A DNA stretch of 64,000 bases from Acanthosepion esculentum (GCA_964036315.1 OZ038509.1:33668999-33732998), one strand, 5' to 3'; numbered from the stretch's first letter, positions 45,732-56,745 are shown. Notes: generated by a model not told the origin, from the letters alone. Translations and numbers: made by a program.

Positions 45732-45782
<51 letters not shown>
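45732..45782. repeat. (TA)n microsatellite flanked by an inverted pair
   Basis: Just downstream, 45783-46030 forms a rough hairpin: AATTAATGGATTTTTAATCC and TTTTTAGTAGATACCCGTCT on one side, ACGGGTATCTGATAAAAATA and GGATTAAAAATAAAAATCCA on the other, centred near 45910. It resembles the other TA-bounded foldbacks but has no hammerhead motif that I can see. Confidence 0.7.
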
Positions 45783-45785
<3 letters not shown>

Positions 45786-46348
45786 AATTAATGGATTTTT
45801 AATCCGACATATTTTATTACTTTTATTTCTTCAAACGTTATTTTTAGTAGATACCCGTCTATTGAACAGAACGTCTCGTTTTTTTTAAGTGTAATTTCGT
45901 CTACTGGCCTGCGCATTTAAGAAAACACTGTTTAAAAAAACTGTACGTTCTACTCAAATACGGGTATCTGATAAAAATAATGTTTGAAATAATAGAATAT
46001 TGTCGGATTAAAAATAAAAATCCATTGGTTTTTTAGAAATTGTTGTTAAAAGCCTTTTATATATTCACGGCGATCGCTTTCTTAACAAGTGCGGGTCATG
46101 CAATGGATTGCAGCTCGTAATGATAAATCCGAGAATTACAGTTGTGTTCATTACATTAAGTGACTTGCATCATATGAACCCATCTATCCCCAGCTATGGA
46201 TTAAATAGCAGAGCATGTATCTGGAAAATCTTTGTTATGCTCAAAATTGTTAATCCAATATTCACTAGCAAAAAATTATTCTTTCAATCCCAAATATTTT
46301 TCGGCTTTAATCCACAAGAATTGATAAGCTGTAAAAAACAAATCAATT

Positions 46349-46680
46349 AACTCTTGTGGCGATTTACTGAGTGTCTCAGTGATTCTGTCATGGACATAGA
46401 AGCAAAAGAACTATACTGTTTTTCGCTCAGAATGTTATTCCTGTTGAAGTTAACAGCAACATTCTTGTTGATCAGAGACCCAAAAAGTTTGCTGATGACA
46501 CTGAGGAAGTTTATGGGGCGATATTGTGACGAGGATGAATGATCACCTGCATCTTCTGCTGACACTTTCCATAGATTTGGGAAACAGTCTGCGGATAAAA
46601 ATATCTGACAAGATTGGTGATAAATCTGGGTAATAGTTCTTAAGAACATGCAGAGTCTTTCTTCCGCGAGGTGGGAAAGT
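46349..46680 (-). pseudogene. LINE reverse transcriptase N-terminal part
   Basis: About 100 open codons on the minus strand: CFPNLWKVSAEDAGDHSSSS, QYRPINFLSVISKLFGSLIN, KNVAVNFNRNNILSEKQYSS. This is the 'WKxAxVxPxxKxGDxxxxSNYRPIxLxSVxSKxFE' start of LINE reverse transcriptases. The catalytic YADD region is missing; the frame ends in a repeat at 46349. The next domain portion of a similar element is found at 49975-50215 on the other strand. Confidence 0.8.
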
Positions 46681-47137
46681 CATGTAGGAGATGGCTCTTA
46701 GCATCTAGCTCATTGTAATTTATCTGACAAGCACAAGATAACCTCAGTATCTTTTATAATAGTAGACACTGACAGTTTAAATAACTTTAAATAAATAAAT
46801 AGCTTTGTACTCTACTAAGCTAAGTCTTATTTTCAATTTTCGAGGACATGGCTTAAGTAAATGATTCTCTTTGGTTTGCCGATTGGATTAGACTTTGTAT
46901 CGAGCCAAAGACTCTAAATATCCTGTTTCCTTCATAATGCCGTTTGCATTTATTTGTGATGTCCCACGAATGAAAGAACACTCACTGATGAATCTTGACT
47001 CACGTTTCATTGGCTGATAGAATTTAACACTACACTGGTTGAGCTGAACTTTCGGCTAAATATATGTTCTTGTCTTCTTTTGATCTCAAAGTTTGAATTT
47101 TAAATACACCGTTAATTTATTTTTTAACAACAATAGA

Positions 47138-47140
<3 letters not shown>
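46681..47140. other. Unassigned DNA
   Basis: Nothing recognised. Confidence 0.4.

Positions 47141-47200
<60 letters not shown>
47141..47200. repeat. (AAT)n microsatellite
   Basis: Pure trinucleotide run. Confidence 0.95.
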
Positions 47201-48051
47201 CAAACTGACAGAGTGATTGAATACTCCAGATCAGATCAAACATAAAAATTTCTTATGAATAAGTGTTGATAGATGTGGCATATTCTGGACATCACTTCTT
47301 TGCAGGTAAAGAAGCTGACGAGATTGTGAAATGCTCAGAGTTGAGGGTAGATGTTGAGAGAATACACATGCCAAGTTTTTACCAAATATCATTGGAGACC
47401 TTGTGTCGATTCCAAAGAATCTCCAGAAATATTTTGAAATTGCGCCCAGTTTCACAATTTTCAAAATATAACCATCTTAGGTACATTAAATACCTTTGCG
47501 GAAAGTGCATGATGTTTGATGTTTTGAGACTTGACAAAATCAATCAAGTTAACTTGCGGTATGGGAAACCTTCACAGTGCAACTTTCAATAATAATAACG
47601 ACGAAAAAGAAGAATAAAACATAATTTAATGTTCTTATATATTCACTAATAATCCATTCAATTTAAAATTAAATTCAAAAACTCAATATTTTGGAAATTT
47701 TTTAAAGAAAGATCGGTAAAACTATTTCAAAAATAAAAGAAATGGTTATGTATACTAAGGTAGAATTTTAATATATTATAATCATCCTTGCGTTAAATAT
47801 GTAGTTTTTTTTCTATCTGACAAAGTTCTAAGATATTTCTACATTATATAAATTAATATTTCCTATTGTTATTCTTACGCAGACTTTATATAAATTGTCT
47901 ATAGAAACAAAATTTCAAGGTACAGCTTACTTTTCAGACAGACTTAGCGCAAATTTATCACGAATTTTGATTACGCTGTATATAGCGACATTGTTCTAGG
48001 CATTATTTTGCACTTTGTAAGACTTGAAAGTTGTTGGAATTTATCTCTTAA

Positions 48052-48055
<4 letters not shown>
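47201..48055. other. Unassigned DNA
   Basis: A plus-strand frame at 47263-47592 of 109 codons (SLETLCRFQRISRNILKLRP, IKYLCGKCMMFDVLRLDKIN) has no family I recognise. It is the longest unexplained frame between 44 and 50 kb. Confidence 0.35.

Positions 48056-48146
<91 letters not shown>
48056..48146. repeat. (TA)n(TG)n microsatellite
   Basis: TA run to about 48101 followed by TG run. Confidence 0.95.
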
Positions 48147-48147
<1 letters not shown>

Positions 48148-48730
48148 TTTTACTTAATTATATGGAGACACCTGTATCTGTCTATCAGAATTTGTTCGAT
48201 TTTCTTTCTCTTTCTCAGACATTGTCAAATAGTTTATGCAGACATTGATCACTGCGGCCGCTTCAGTGGTGCAGACTTCAATCTTATCGGCAATCGATAA
48301 GTGTGTACAATGTATTTCTCGCCATAAATATCGGATATCAATGCGCGAAACAGATCATAGCTCTTTGATCATTATAAATAATGCATGTGACGTCGTATGC
48401 GACGTTTTGCACAGATTGTCGATTCTTCCTGACCGACGGGATTTTTTTTTCCAAAAGTGTGCAACATTTCTTATTCTGAAGAACATTTCCTTCGGGGACA
48501 TATGCTAAAGAATGTTACTGTTCTAGTTTGTCTCTAGACAATAATGCAGTAAATATGAATAGGTGTTCGAATCTCGATAGGAGTTTTGATAGCTGATTTT
48601 CAAGCTCAACATGGAACCAATGTTTATTTAACTTCTTCTATTCGGGGATATTATTTGGCATTACTGCGAGTTTCATATCTATCTTAATTTTTTCTTAGGT
48701 TCTCCGTATCTGTAAATCTAAGTTTGTCCG

Positions 48731-48735
<5 letters not shown>

Positions 48736-48779
<44 letters not shown>

Positions 48780-48940
48780 CTAACTCTGTCTATCTCAATA
48801 TTACTATCTCTATCTTTCTACATCTCTCTCTATATCTCTGGATCTCTATATCTATGTATCTCTATCTGTATCTATCTCTATATATCTATTTTTCTCTCTG
48901 TCTATCTCTCTATCTATATCTCTATCTATCTCTATATCTG
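48736..48940. repeat. (CTAT)n tetranucleotide array and degenerate extension
   Basis: Perfect CTAT units run to about 48779, followed by 160 bp of CTCTAT/CTGTAT-type variants. Confidence 0.9.
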
Positions 48941-49014
48941 TCTGTAATAATAATCACTGTTCATATCTCAATGTTTTGGAAATCTTTCTGTGCAGTTATT
49001 TATATTATCGATGC

Positions 49015-49320
49015 TAAGATTCAGTTAGTTAAGTTCCACGCTTGGGCGATCATGAATTTCTTGATTCATGACTGACTAGGCAGAAGATATTCTCGCAGTA
49101 CGTTGCCGTTCCTTTCTGCGGTTTCCTTTCAACCAAGGCTAAGTCTGTCCTGTCTGTACTGCTGTTCAACCCATAACTTGAGAGAGAAAAGATGGATTCA
49201 TACCTATCCGAAACGTATTTGCTCGTGCGTGAAAGTAACGCACCCGACTGGAATTTGAACTCAGCACTCCAATTTATCATTCCGAATTGTAACACCGCAT
49301 ATGCGCCGAGTTTAGTTAAA
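49015..49320 (-). repeat. tRNA-derived SINE
   Basis: Minus strand: GCGCATATGCGGTGTTACAA (box A area), GAGTTCAAATTCCAGTCGGG (box B), GCACGAGCAAATACGTTTCG, then CCATCTTTTCTCTCTCAAGT and AACGGCAACGTACTGCGAGA. About 300 bp, the most complete copy in the window of the family also at 2935, 49795 and 62700. Confidence 0.75.
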
Positions 49321-49469
49321 TAATGATAAATATATGTATTCTCTATCTATACGTTGGCCCAAATTATCCTGTAGGTGGCATAATTGCCTTGATAAAGATT
49401 GAAAGTGTCCCATTAGTAACAAACAATGTAATAGTATTCAATAACTTGAATCATATGTACACACTAATG

Positions 49470-49539
49470 TTACAAGTCTACAAACAGTAGGAAGTGTATA
49501 TATATATATATACACTTCCTACTGTTTGTAGACTTGTAA
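49470..49539. repeat. Perfect 70-bp palindrome centred on (TA)n
   Basis: TTACAAGTCTACAAACAGTA at 49470-49489, then GGAAGTG and a short TA core, mirrored exactly to TACTGTTTGTAGACTTGTAA ending at 49539. It directly abuts the hammerhead-like core that starts at 49546. Confidence 0.95.
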
Positions 49540-49540
49540 T

Positions 49541-49652
49541 ATTGCCTGACGATTGCACTAGCATGAAACAGACTGTCGCCTCTAAGTGTTGACTTCTATG
49601 TTCACTTTTATATTTACACACGCTCTATCTCTGATATTGAGCACTTTATCTC

Positions 49653-49656
<4 letters not shown>
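49541..49656 (+). ncRNA. Type I hammerhead-like motif, family with GAAACAGACTGTC
   Basis: Box CTGACGA at 49546-49552 fits CUGANGA. TTGC ACTA GCAT gives a three-pair stem II. GAAA is at 49565-49568. Stem III is ACA/UGU closing loop GAC, and GUC is followed by the predicted cleavage after C49577. Stem I starts GC/GC and may extend by ACUU (49532-49535) with AAGU after an internal loop. The unit continues with AAGTGTTGACTTCTATGTTC and AGCACTTTATC to the (TA)n tract. Copies lie at 54254-54392 and 56852-57053. Confidence 0.6.

Positions 49657-49734
<78 letters not shown>
49657..49734. repeat. (TA)n microsatellite
   Basis: TA tract with one GTA interruption. It bounds the hammerhead-like unit on its right. 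Confidence 0.97.
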
Positions 49735-49737
<3 letters not shown>

Positions 49738-49794
49738 TTCCCCAATTTTTTCAGTGAATATTGTATTAACAATTTTTTGAGAATAACAATGATT

Positions 49795-49950
49795 TTTCAG
49801 AAACAAACTATACTGTTTAACCCATAACTGGGGGAGGATATGAATTCATACTTTTCTCAAATTTATTTGCGCATGAGTGTAATTCGAACTCGGATCTTTG
49901 ATTTTTCACTCCGAACCACTATCCGTTAAACCAACCGCACACCTACTTAT
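49795..49950 (-). repeat. tRNA-derived SINE
   Basis: Minus strand: GTGTGCGGTTGGTTTAACGG (box A), GAGTTCGAATTACACTCATG (box B), GCGCAAATAAATTTGAG and the body with CCTCCCCCAGTTATGGGTTA. Same family as 49015-49320. Confidence 0.75.
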
Positions 49951-49969
49951 CACGAGAACAACCTCAAAG

Positions 49970-50220
49970 GCTTTTAACGAGGTGTGGCTCAAGATCACTA
50001 CAGATTTTATTCATTTATGGTATCACTGGAAGAGTCTTCGAAATTATGAAGTCCTTTTTTTTATCAGATAGACGCATGTATGGGAAATCTTCAGAAGCCT
50101 ATGACACCAATGAAGGTGTCCCAGTCAAGGTAATCTCTGCGGTCGTGAGGTCTTTCTGCATTTTATTAACGATCTGCCTAAGTACATTCTCAACTGATTC
50201 GTAGATATTTAAATGTCCGA
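49970..50220 (+). pseudogene. LINE reverse transcriptase middle part
   Basis: On the plus strand: AFNEVWLKITTDFIHLWYHW (first catalytic aspartate of AFDxVW changed to Asn), shifted frames giving 'IRxTHVWEIFRSL' and then HFINDLPKYIL near 50157-50193. These are the AFDRVWH / GVPQGSVL / LLFINDLP blocks of LINE reverse transcriptases. The Asp-to-Asn change and frameshifts mean it is inactive. A SINE-like segment follows at 50240-50480. Confidence 0.7.
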
Positions 50221-50239
50221 ATGAGTAGGTAAACTAGTA

Positions 50240-50500
50240 CAGTTTGGTAATGGCGCAGCTGCCTGAGTTCCTGGAATGTAGTACTGTTCTCCATCCAACC
50301 GTCTTTGGTGCCTCACATAGGATTTGTTTACTACTTAGTCTTATCTTCCAAATGTAACCCGAATTTGAATTCAGAATCTTCCTTCTACTAGATTGGCTAC
50401 CACACAAGGCAAGAAAGTTCAGTCTACCCTGCTGTTTAACCCACATCTGGAGGGAGACGGATTCATGTCTTTTCACTTATCAGAATTTTATTTCGGCATG
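50240..50500 (-). repeat. Likely SINE copy, decayed
   Basis: Minus strand holds GAATCCGTCTCCCTCCAGAT, GGGTTAAACAGCAGGGTAGA and TCAAATTCGGGTTACATTTG, matching the body of the SINEs at 49015 and 49795 in a rearranged form. Confidence 0.45.
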
Positions 50501-50736
50501 TGATTTCTATTTCCTGCATTGATAACTTTCGTGCTGTCAACATATCCATGATTATTTGCGTGGTTCTAGAGCTAACCGTATTTCTACATTCCTGGTGATT
50601 AAAGTGCAGAAATATTTTAGCTGTTTAATAGTTGTTTTTTTTTATTACGAGATCGGAGATATTTCAATAAAATGTGACATTTATCAAACACTGAAAAATC
50701 TTGCATGTCCTGATGATCATGTCCTTTACGTAGCAA

Positions 50737-50961
50737 ATGGTATGCAGGATTTTATTGTTCGGTTTTCATTTTTTTACCCTTGTGGCAGTGGAGACTTCAG
50801 GGGCTATTGGCCCTCGTTCGATGGTGTTTCTTCGGAGGATTGGCGCGATTGCGTCTCGATTAAGGAACGAGCCTCGCGAAACGGAGTGGCTCTTGCAGCG
50901 TGTCTCACTGGCGACGGTTCAAGGTAATGCTTTCTCCATCATAGCGGCTGGCAGAGGATAG
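50737..50961 (+). pseudogene. Retroelement polyprotein C-terminal fragment, probable
   Basis: Frame: LLFGFHFFTLVAVETSGAIG, PRSMVFLRRIGAIASRLRNE, PRETEWLLQRVSLATVQGNA, FSIIAAGRG. The pattern 'FxPLVVETxGxxxxxAxxxxxxIGxxxxxxxxxxxxxxxLxQRxSxxxxRGNAxxI' is one I associate with the extreme C-terminus of some animal LINE polyproteins. It is GC-rich and open to its stop at about 50961. No other part of the element is recognisable next to it. Confidence 0.5.
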
Positions 50962-51077
50962 AAAAAAAAATTGGTTATAGTTACGTTGTTCTGGAATTGT
51001 CATCATTGGCCGACTGAACTTGCTTTGTTTCAATTATTGTTTCCCTTAGATTGAACTTACCATTTCTTTTTATACTA

Positions 51078-51264
51078 CAGTGTAACCCGGATATAAGAGA
51101 GTTGTCGGGACCGGATAATAAGTCTCTTATATACGGGTTTATCTTATATCCGGGTTTGGTCTATTATATATACATTAACACAGGCTCTAATTTGGGACCA
51201 GAGAAAATCTCTCTTATATCCGGATTTCTCTTATATCAGGGTCTCTTATATCCGGGTTACACTG
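51078..51264. mobile_element. 187-bp pogo-like MITE
   Basis: The ends CAGTGTAACCCGGATATAAG and (inverted) CTTATATCCGGGTTACACTG are a perfect inverted repeat of over 20 bp. TA lies outside both ends (51076-51077 and 51265-51266). CAGTG...CACTG ends with TA duplication are typical of pogo/Tigger elements of the Tc1-mariner superfamily. The interior has four further TCTCTTATAT-type words. Non-coding. Confidence 0.9.
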
Positions 51265-51764
51265 TATAATGTATTTCAGTTCTTTTTTGAATAGCCCCGA
51301 ATTAAGTTTCTTAGAAATAATACTTTATCCCAATTCAAATAAATGAATGATTTCTGCCAGGAAGTAGCAGATGGTCTGAATTAAAGTTAATGTCAATGAC
51401 GAACCTTTGTTCTGGGAGATGTTCATCCATGGTGACCTCATTTATATCCAACCACAGCATTAAAAACACCACTTACTCCAGTGGATTGAACTGAAAGATG
51501 TCATCCTAAGCAGCAGGTGCAGAACCGTGCCCCACACAATGTCAGTAACTGTCTTCGACATGTAGACACACGTTGTCCTTGCTGCGCCTAAAATGTACAC
51601 AGGTGGGGCAAACTAGACGATCGTTATATATAAGCACATACTTGAAATTCTAGAAGATAGAGAGTATCTTATATCCAGACGAGAAGAAGAATCCACACTC
51701 ATATTACTTGACGAAGTCCGGAGTTGAATAAACAATAATTTTACGTATGAGATTTTGCCTTGTG

Positions 51765-51768
<4 letters not shown>

Positions 51769-51823
<55 letters not shown>
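51769..51823. repeat. (ATT)n microsatellite
   Basis: Pure trinucleotide run. Confidence 0.95.
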
Positions 51824-51825
<2 letters not shown>

Positions 51826-53013
51826 TGCATAAATAACATTACAATATGATTTCTGTGTATTTTAACTTTTACTCTTTTCCGTTCAGGTTGAACTCAGATA
51901 TACTTGAGGAAATGTAACAATTAACTGCAAGGAAGTTTGTTTTATAGTGCTGGAAGAAATTCTTGACTCTTACCTGATAAGTTAATTCACATGTTAGCAA
52001 ATGAAGGTCAAACAGTATATTGAACTTTCCATGAAAGAGAAAAGCACTCCAGAAATGGCCATTTACAAGACTAATGTCTTTACATGAGATTCTTTCATAA
52101 CTTGGAGACCATTGTGACTGCAACCAAAGTGAAAATTCTGTCCATAGTCGAGCTTGTATTCTTCTGTCGACCACTCCATAAAACTGACCTTTTGGTTCAC
52201 AATAATCATAAAACTGACCTTTCCTTTCATCATTATCAAGTGACCATTTGCATTCAATTTGGCCTTTCTTCCTTCAAGAACTTCATTGTGGCGTTTATTC
52301 CGATGAATCTTGACTATTAGATTGAAAACGGACCAATACATGTTTTATTTGCTGTCGCGAACAATAAACAAAGCTTACGTAAACGTTGCAGGTAATATTT
52401 TGTTGAGCCCGTTAGGCTGACATTCCGTTGTTGAAGATATTTCTCGATCGGGATAGAGTTTTTGCGAAAGTCACTTTAGTGTGCAAATAACAAATGACCG
52501 CTCGTAAATATGGCTTGTGCCAAACATGATTAGACAAAATAATTAATATTCAATCAAGTTTAAACTTCTGCTTGAATGTGATTTACATTGTAGCATTTAT
52601 TGTGAAAATTGTCTCTGTGATAACAGAAAGAAACGAACACAGTTTGTTCTCGGATAAAAAATTCTTGCAACTGGATATTCTTGCAAGTCTTCATTTACGA
52701 GGGTATGATACATAGTTATTAACTGAATTTTGATCTGAAACTTTTACTGTATAATGTTTACTCTATATGATTAATATTCCATTGAATTAAGTTGAAAAAT
52801 AAATATATTTTTTTAAGATAGGTTCTCTGGACTATGAATATTGATTTACTTTAGAGAAATGATTAAATAAAAAAAAAAAAAAAACTATTCACCCAACACA
52901 TTATTATGTAAACTAATAGTGTATAAAACCTATGAATAATGTGATCATTTTTATTATGTTTCCGAGATCCTGAACAGTATGAAAGCTAGATGTTATTGAC
53001 AAAATCTAAAAAT

Positions 53014-53014
<1 letters not shown>
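51824..53014. other. Unassigned AT-rich DNA
   Basis: No gene seen. 52150-52230 carries a direct repeat AAACTGACCTTT(T/C)(G/C)(G/T)TT about 35 bp apart. Confidence 0.4.
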
Positions 53015-53054
<40 letters not shown>

Positions 53055-53095
53055 ACACACACATATACACATATATATATATATTTAAAATACAT
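53015..53095. repeat. (CA)n(TA)n microsatellite
   Basis: CA run followed by a short TA run. It bounds the hammerhead-like element copy on its downstream side. Confidence 0.95.
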
Positions 53096-53345
53096 TGTTC
53101 ATCTTTATTGTCAGATTCACGTTGCACGCTCCAACCTTCTTCAGGTGATATACGTTGGGATTTTGAACAGAATATTTTATTTAGACCACTAGGGTAGATT
53201 GTTCTAGTTTCACATGCCATTCCTTTTCTGGATATCTCAGTTTCAGTAACTACACTCTCCAAGTTTTTGTTCATCTCTGCTGTGGCCAGGTATTGAACTC
53301 ACAACTATTTGGGTTATGTCACTGTATTACTTCAACCAACGCTTT
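53096..53345 (-). repeat. tRNA-headed hammerhead-like element, minus copy
   Basis: Minus strand: GCGTTGGTTGAAGTAATACA, GTGACATAACCCAAATAGTT, GTGAGTTCAATACCTGG (box B-like), GAGTGTAGTTACTGAAACTG, GAAACTAGAACAATCTACCC, then CACCTGAAGAAGGTTGGAGC and GTGCAACGTGAATCTGACAA. The CUGAAGA box is kept but the GAAAC box has become GAATC, so it is inactive. It runs into a TA/CA tract. Confidence 0.65.
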
Positions 53346-53490
53346 TATCCACTTATGCCAGCTTTTATCCAGTTGGTCTAACGTAAATCACCTGAAGAAG
53401 GCCAGAATGTACAAACAACCGAAAGGTTGTGAATATGACAATAAAGATGAGGACAATAGCCCGATCAATGTAAATATTTTTTTATATTTA
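53346..53490 (+). repeat. Hammerhead-like element, 3' half
   Basis: CACCTGAAGAAGGCCAGAAT at 53389-53408, ACAACCGAAAGGTTGTGAAT at 53415-53434, then GACAATAAAGATGAGGACAA. Stem I CAC/GUG is kept and GAAA is kept, but stem II and III positions have changed. It lies next to the minus copy, so the two form an inverted pair. Confidence 0.6.
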
Positions 53491-53519
53491 TTACCCCCAC
53501 CCGCTGACTAATTTTATGA

Positions 53520-54169
53520 AAAATCTAGAAACTCATTACCGTACAATTTAGTAATTATATTAGTTAAAAGCACAAGGTTTTGAAGAAAGCAAATCATGTT
53601 TTTTTTAATCGGACCACCTCTACCTGAAAATAAGCTCTGAATTGTAACATACAAAACTCAATAAAACAAAGATATTATTCAATTTAAAATGATTTTAGTT
53701 GATTTTAGTTGTTTTTATGAATATTGAGTATTGATAATATTGTCTAAAAGCAAAAATAACTTTTTCGATGAGAAATGAATTTTTGAAATAATTATTTGTT
53801 ATTTCTTAAATTATTTTATTATAGTTATATTAAAGTTATTAAATATTCTTAAATTAGTGAAAATGGTTTAGGCAACGGTGTCATAAAGTAGATCTATCTT
53901 TACAGATTGTAAATAAAAAGCTTATTACAATCAGCGGACAACCAGTATATTAAAATCCAATTTCCCATGGCGTTTGTGCCCATAAGACGCGGCTGTAATT
54001 CAAATGTCCATAAGACCTTACATAAAAACAATAAAACGTCACGTGAAGCATTGTTCTCCTCTATTACGGCTTTTATTTTTGCGAATTGTTCGTGCGAAAC
54101 ACGCGTGAAGAAGTTAATTTGATTTTTCAATTTCAACTGAGAATGGTACCTACAAGTATTAGGTACCTA
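53520..54169 (-). repeat. Third hAT-like element fragment
   Basis: AAGCTCTGAATTGTAACATA (53632) and AACTTTTTCGATGAGAAATG (53759) match 36598 and 36717 in the 1800-bp element, and the segment closes with AGGTACCTA at 54169. The left end was not found, so it may be truncated. Confidence 0.55.
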
Positions 54170-54205
54170 TCTTGTGAAAGTTATATGATCTTATTTTTAT
54201 CTCAG

Positions 54206-54206
<1 letters not shown>

Positions 54207-54254
<48 letters not shown>

Positions 54255-54413
54255 GAAATATAGTCTTAAAGTGTGCTATATTTATGGGATAAAGTGCCCA
54301 ATATCAGAGATAGAGCGTGTGTAAATATAAAAGTGAACATAGAAGTCAACACTTAGAGGCGACAGTCTGTTTCATGCTAGTGCAATCGTCAGGCATATAT
54401 ATATATATATATT
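54207..54413 (-). ncRNA. Type I hammerhead-like unit, TA on both sides
   Basis: On the minus strand CTGACGA (54392-54386), TTGCACTAGCAT, GAAA (54373-54370), CAGACTGTC with cleavage after GUC at 54361, then GCCTCTAAGTGTTGACTTC and the unit body to TTTCTTCA at about 54253. (TA)n at 54394-54413 and 54207-54251 bound it. Core bases are identical to the copy at 49546. Upstream stem I sequence is replaced by TA repeat, leaving only GC/GC. Confidence 0.6.
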
Positions 54414-55015
54414 ATATTTTTAAAAATATGATTTCTTCGCTACATAAGAGTTCTCATGTTTCAAAAACGACAGCTGAAACCCTCAATATAATTATTGAAA
54501 TTAAGTTGAATTAAGGTATCGAGTCCCGTTTCATCCTCAAGCGAAAATTTCGGTATAAGTTATCTTGTGGTTTGCGCGTGTTTATAAGTACGGTCTTTTG
54601 TAACATTAATTACTATGAAAACGGCTGGAGGCGGCCATTTTGGTTAGGTGGTCGAACAGTTAATTCTTATCTACAGATCAGTCACCTTCAGAAAGGTTAT
54701 GCCAGGTTATGGTGGGGTATCTATTTCAAAGCTTATGGTGGCGGTCGCCGTCTAGTTAGTTTAAAGCGAAAGATATTTCATGACGCGACAGCAAGTCGTT
54801 AAGTGTCGAGAGGATTTTGTTTTATTATTATCTATCTATTAATCTCTTTATTTATTTGTTTATTCTAATGGCTATTTCATATACAAACGCGTTGCACTGA
54901 ACTACAATTTGTTTTTTTGACTACTTCACAAAGGGTTTTTCTATTTAATGATTGGGCTAAGCTTTTAAGACTTTTATTAAAACTATGGAATTTATTTATT
55001 TATCTATTTTTATGT
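54414..55015. other. Unassigned DNA
   Basis: No gene. A short GC-richer frame at 54572-54802 (GYARLWWGIYFKAYGGGRRL) is not recognisable. Confidence 0.4.
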
Positions 55016-56540
55016 TAATTACTTAATGCGAAAATTTGTTGATCTCGGCAAAAAACCGTTAACTCCTGTCTATGGTTTAATAACTTTTCATTATTTAGAA
55101 ACTTAATGATGTGTACTTTTTCATGTAGGCATAAAGGGCATGGGTCATCCCAGGTCTTACAAGTTCTTGTTCTATTTATTATTTTCCATTTTACTTTTTA
55201 TTTTGAATATTGTTGAAGGAGCTCTTGTGTTGTCTCCATCTAATTTTAAATTTATTCTTCGTTGACCCAATGTATATCCTATCAGTGTTAGGACTCTCAA
55301 TGGATGAGATAGTGTATTGGTATACCACGGATTTTTGTGAGGTATTTACTTTCTAACGGGCAGTCATTAGGGTTTCTATAATCACATAAATTTTCATTAT
55401 TTTTGTCTAATTTCTCTTTAGGAGTTTTATTAATACTGTTTTGGCATGCGTGTTTTTCCAGGATTTTATTATTATGCTTTTTATGATTCTTTCTAGATTT
55501 TCAGTGCAGCTGTAACTTAATTTTAAGGTGTTTTTATTAAAGATCTCGCTAAGTTTGCTATTAGTGGGAAAGTGTTTTTCAATTAAAGCTAGGAACTTAT
55601 GCCCTAGTTTAGTACTGACCATTTGGTTGAACGGAGGGGTATACCATTTGATCTTTCTTTACCTGTTTTTCTTACTATTGGTACTATTGTTTCTATAGCT
55701 GATGTCAGCGCTTTCGTATCCGCTATTTTTCAGGGCTGTGTTATAAAAATTACTGTGTTGTTTGAATATTTCCTTATTTGCGGAGTTCATGCTAATTCTT
55801 TTCTCTATTGATGTGGGCATATGCCTAATTATTGATGGAGGGTGGTTTGACTTAGGGTATACATACAAGGGCTTAGTGTTAGGTTTTCTGTAGGGTGTGT
55901 AAATGTTGTTTATTAAGTCTCGAGTTACGTCGAGGAAGTTTACCCTTTTTAATTTAGTGTTGACTACAGTTTTTAGATTTAGTTTTCCGACTTCACTATA
56001 AATTATCTTTCTAATTTTATGTCTTTTAAAATTTGTGGAGCTCCTCACTACCGTCGTCTCTGTATAGCCCGATGTCCTTAATGTCTAATTCACGGTGCGC
56101 GGTTAGATTGTACAGTATAAATAGACCGTCAAAACTGTCATTGGTGTTTTTAATCCACTGGTCACCATTATGGATGAGGACAGATTTCTTGGCACTAAAA
56201 ATTATGTTTGTTTCTTCCTTAGTTAAGTCAGAATATACTGCAGCAAATTCCAGGGCAGTCGTGAAGAGGTCTTTTGATATTGACTGGTAATAATCCACAA
56301 CATCCAACTGGATTAGGGTGCAATCAGGCTTATTGTCGATGTTGGTAAAAAAGTTGATGACTTGTTTGGTATTCATCCAGAGTGTTAATCCGAGGCGTTT
56401 TTTAATTTGGCTAGTGATCCTTTCTAGGATTTTTTTGCTTATCTTTCCTATGTCGGGTCTAGTTGGGTTTAACATTCTGGTAGTGGGGGTTTCCTCAAAA
56501 TCTTGTTTGTGGCTCACAAAAAGAATATTATAATATAAGC
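55016..56540 (-). pseudogene. Penelope-like retroelement: reverse transcriptase and GIY-YIG nuclease relic
   Basis: Penelope-like elements encode one protein with reverse transcriptase and, often, a GIY-YIG endonuclease. Minus strand in order: TRMLNPTRPDIGKISKKILE (56480), CTLIQLDVVDYYQSISKDLF with the first catalytic Asp (56310), IGLYRDDG with the catalytic Asp pair (56060), VNFLDVTRDLINNIYTPYRK, PLYVYPKSNHPPSIIRHMPT (55870), LGHKFLALIEKHFP (55600), a Cys-containing CDYRNPNDCPL (55370), YIGSTKNKFKIRWRQHKSSF (55240, the YIG and downstream Arg/His of the nuclease) and CPLCLHEKVHIIKFLNNEKL (55130). Frameshifts and stops disrupt it, and the segment before YRDDG is shortened. The N-terminus is cut by a microsatellite. 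Strong call. Confidence 0.9.
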
Positions 56541-56630
56541 TCTACTTCTGTATGGAGAACTGTCTTTTTAAAAATAAAAACAAAAATACTATTTTCTTAA
56601 CGTGTTCTTTCCTATTTTTCTGAATACCTG

Positions 56631-56632
<2 letters not shown>

Positions 56633-56669
<37 letters not shown>

Positions 56670-56687
56670 TATGTATATACACAATTC

Positions 56688-56745
<58 letters not shown>
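56633..56745. repeat. (CA)n(TA)n microsatellites
   Basis: CA then TA, a short TATGTATATACACAATTCAT gap, then TA to 56745. Together with the TA at 56792-56851 they bound the next foldback. Confidence 0.95.

Noticed and set aside
45732..46030. Hammerhead motif in the hairpin next to the TA tract at 45.7 kb
   Set aside because: I found the inverted arms but no CUGANGA box followed by a stem and GAAA.
53096..53345. Active hammerhead in the minus copy
   Set aside because: The GAAA box is changed to GAAT, which removes an essential core adenine.
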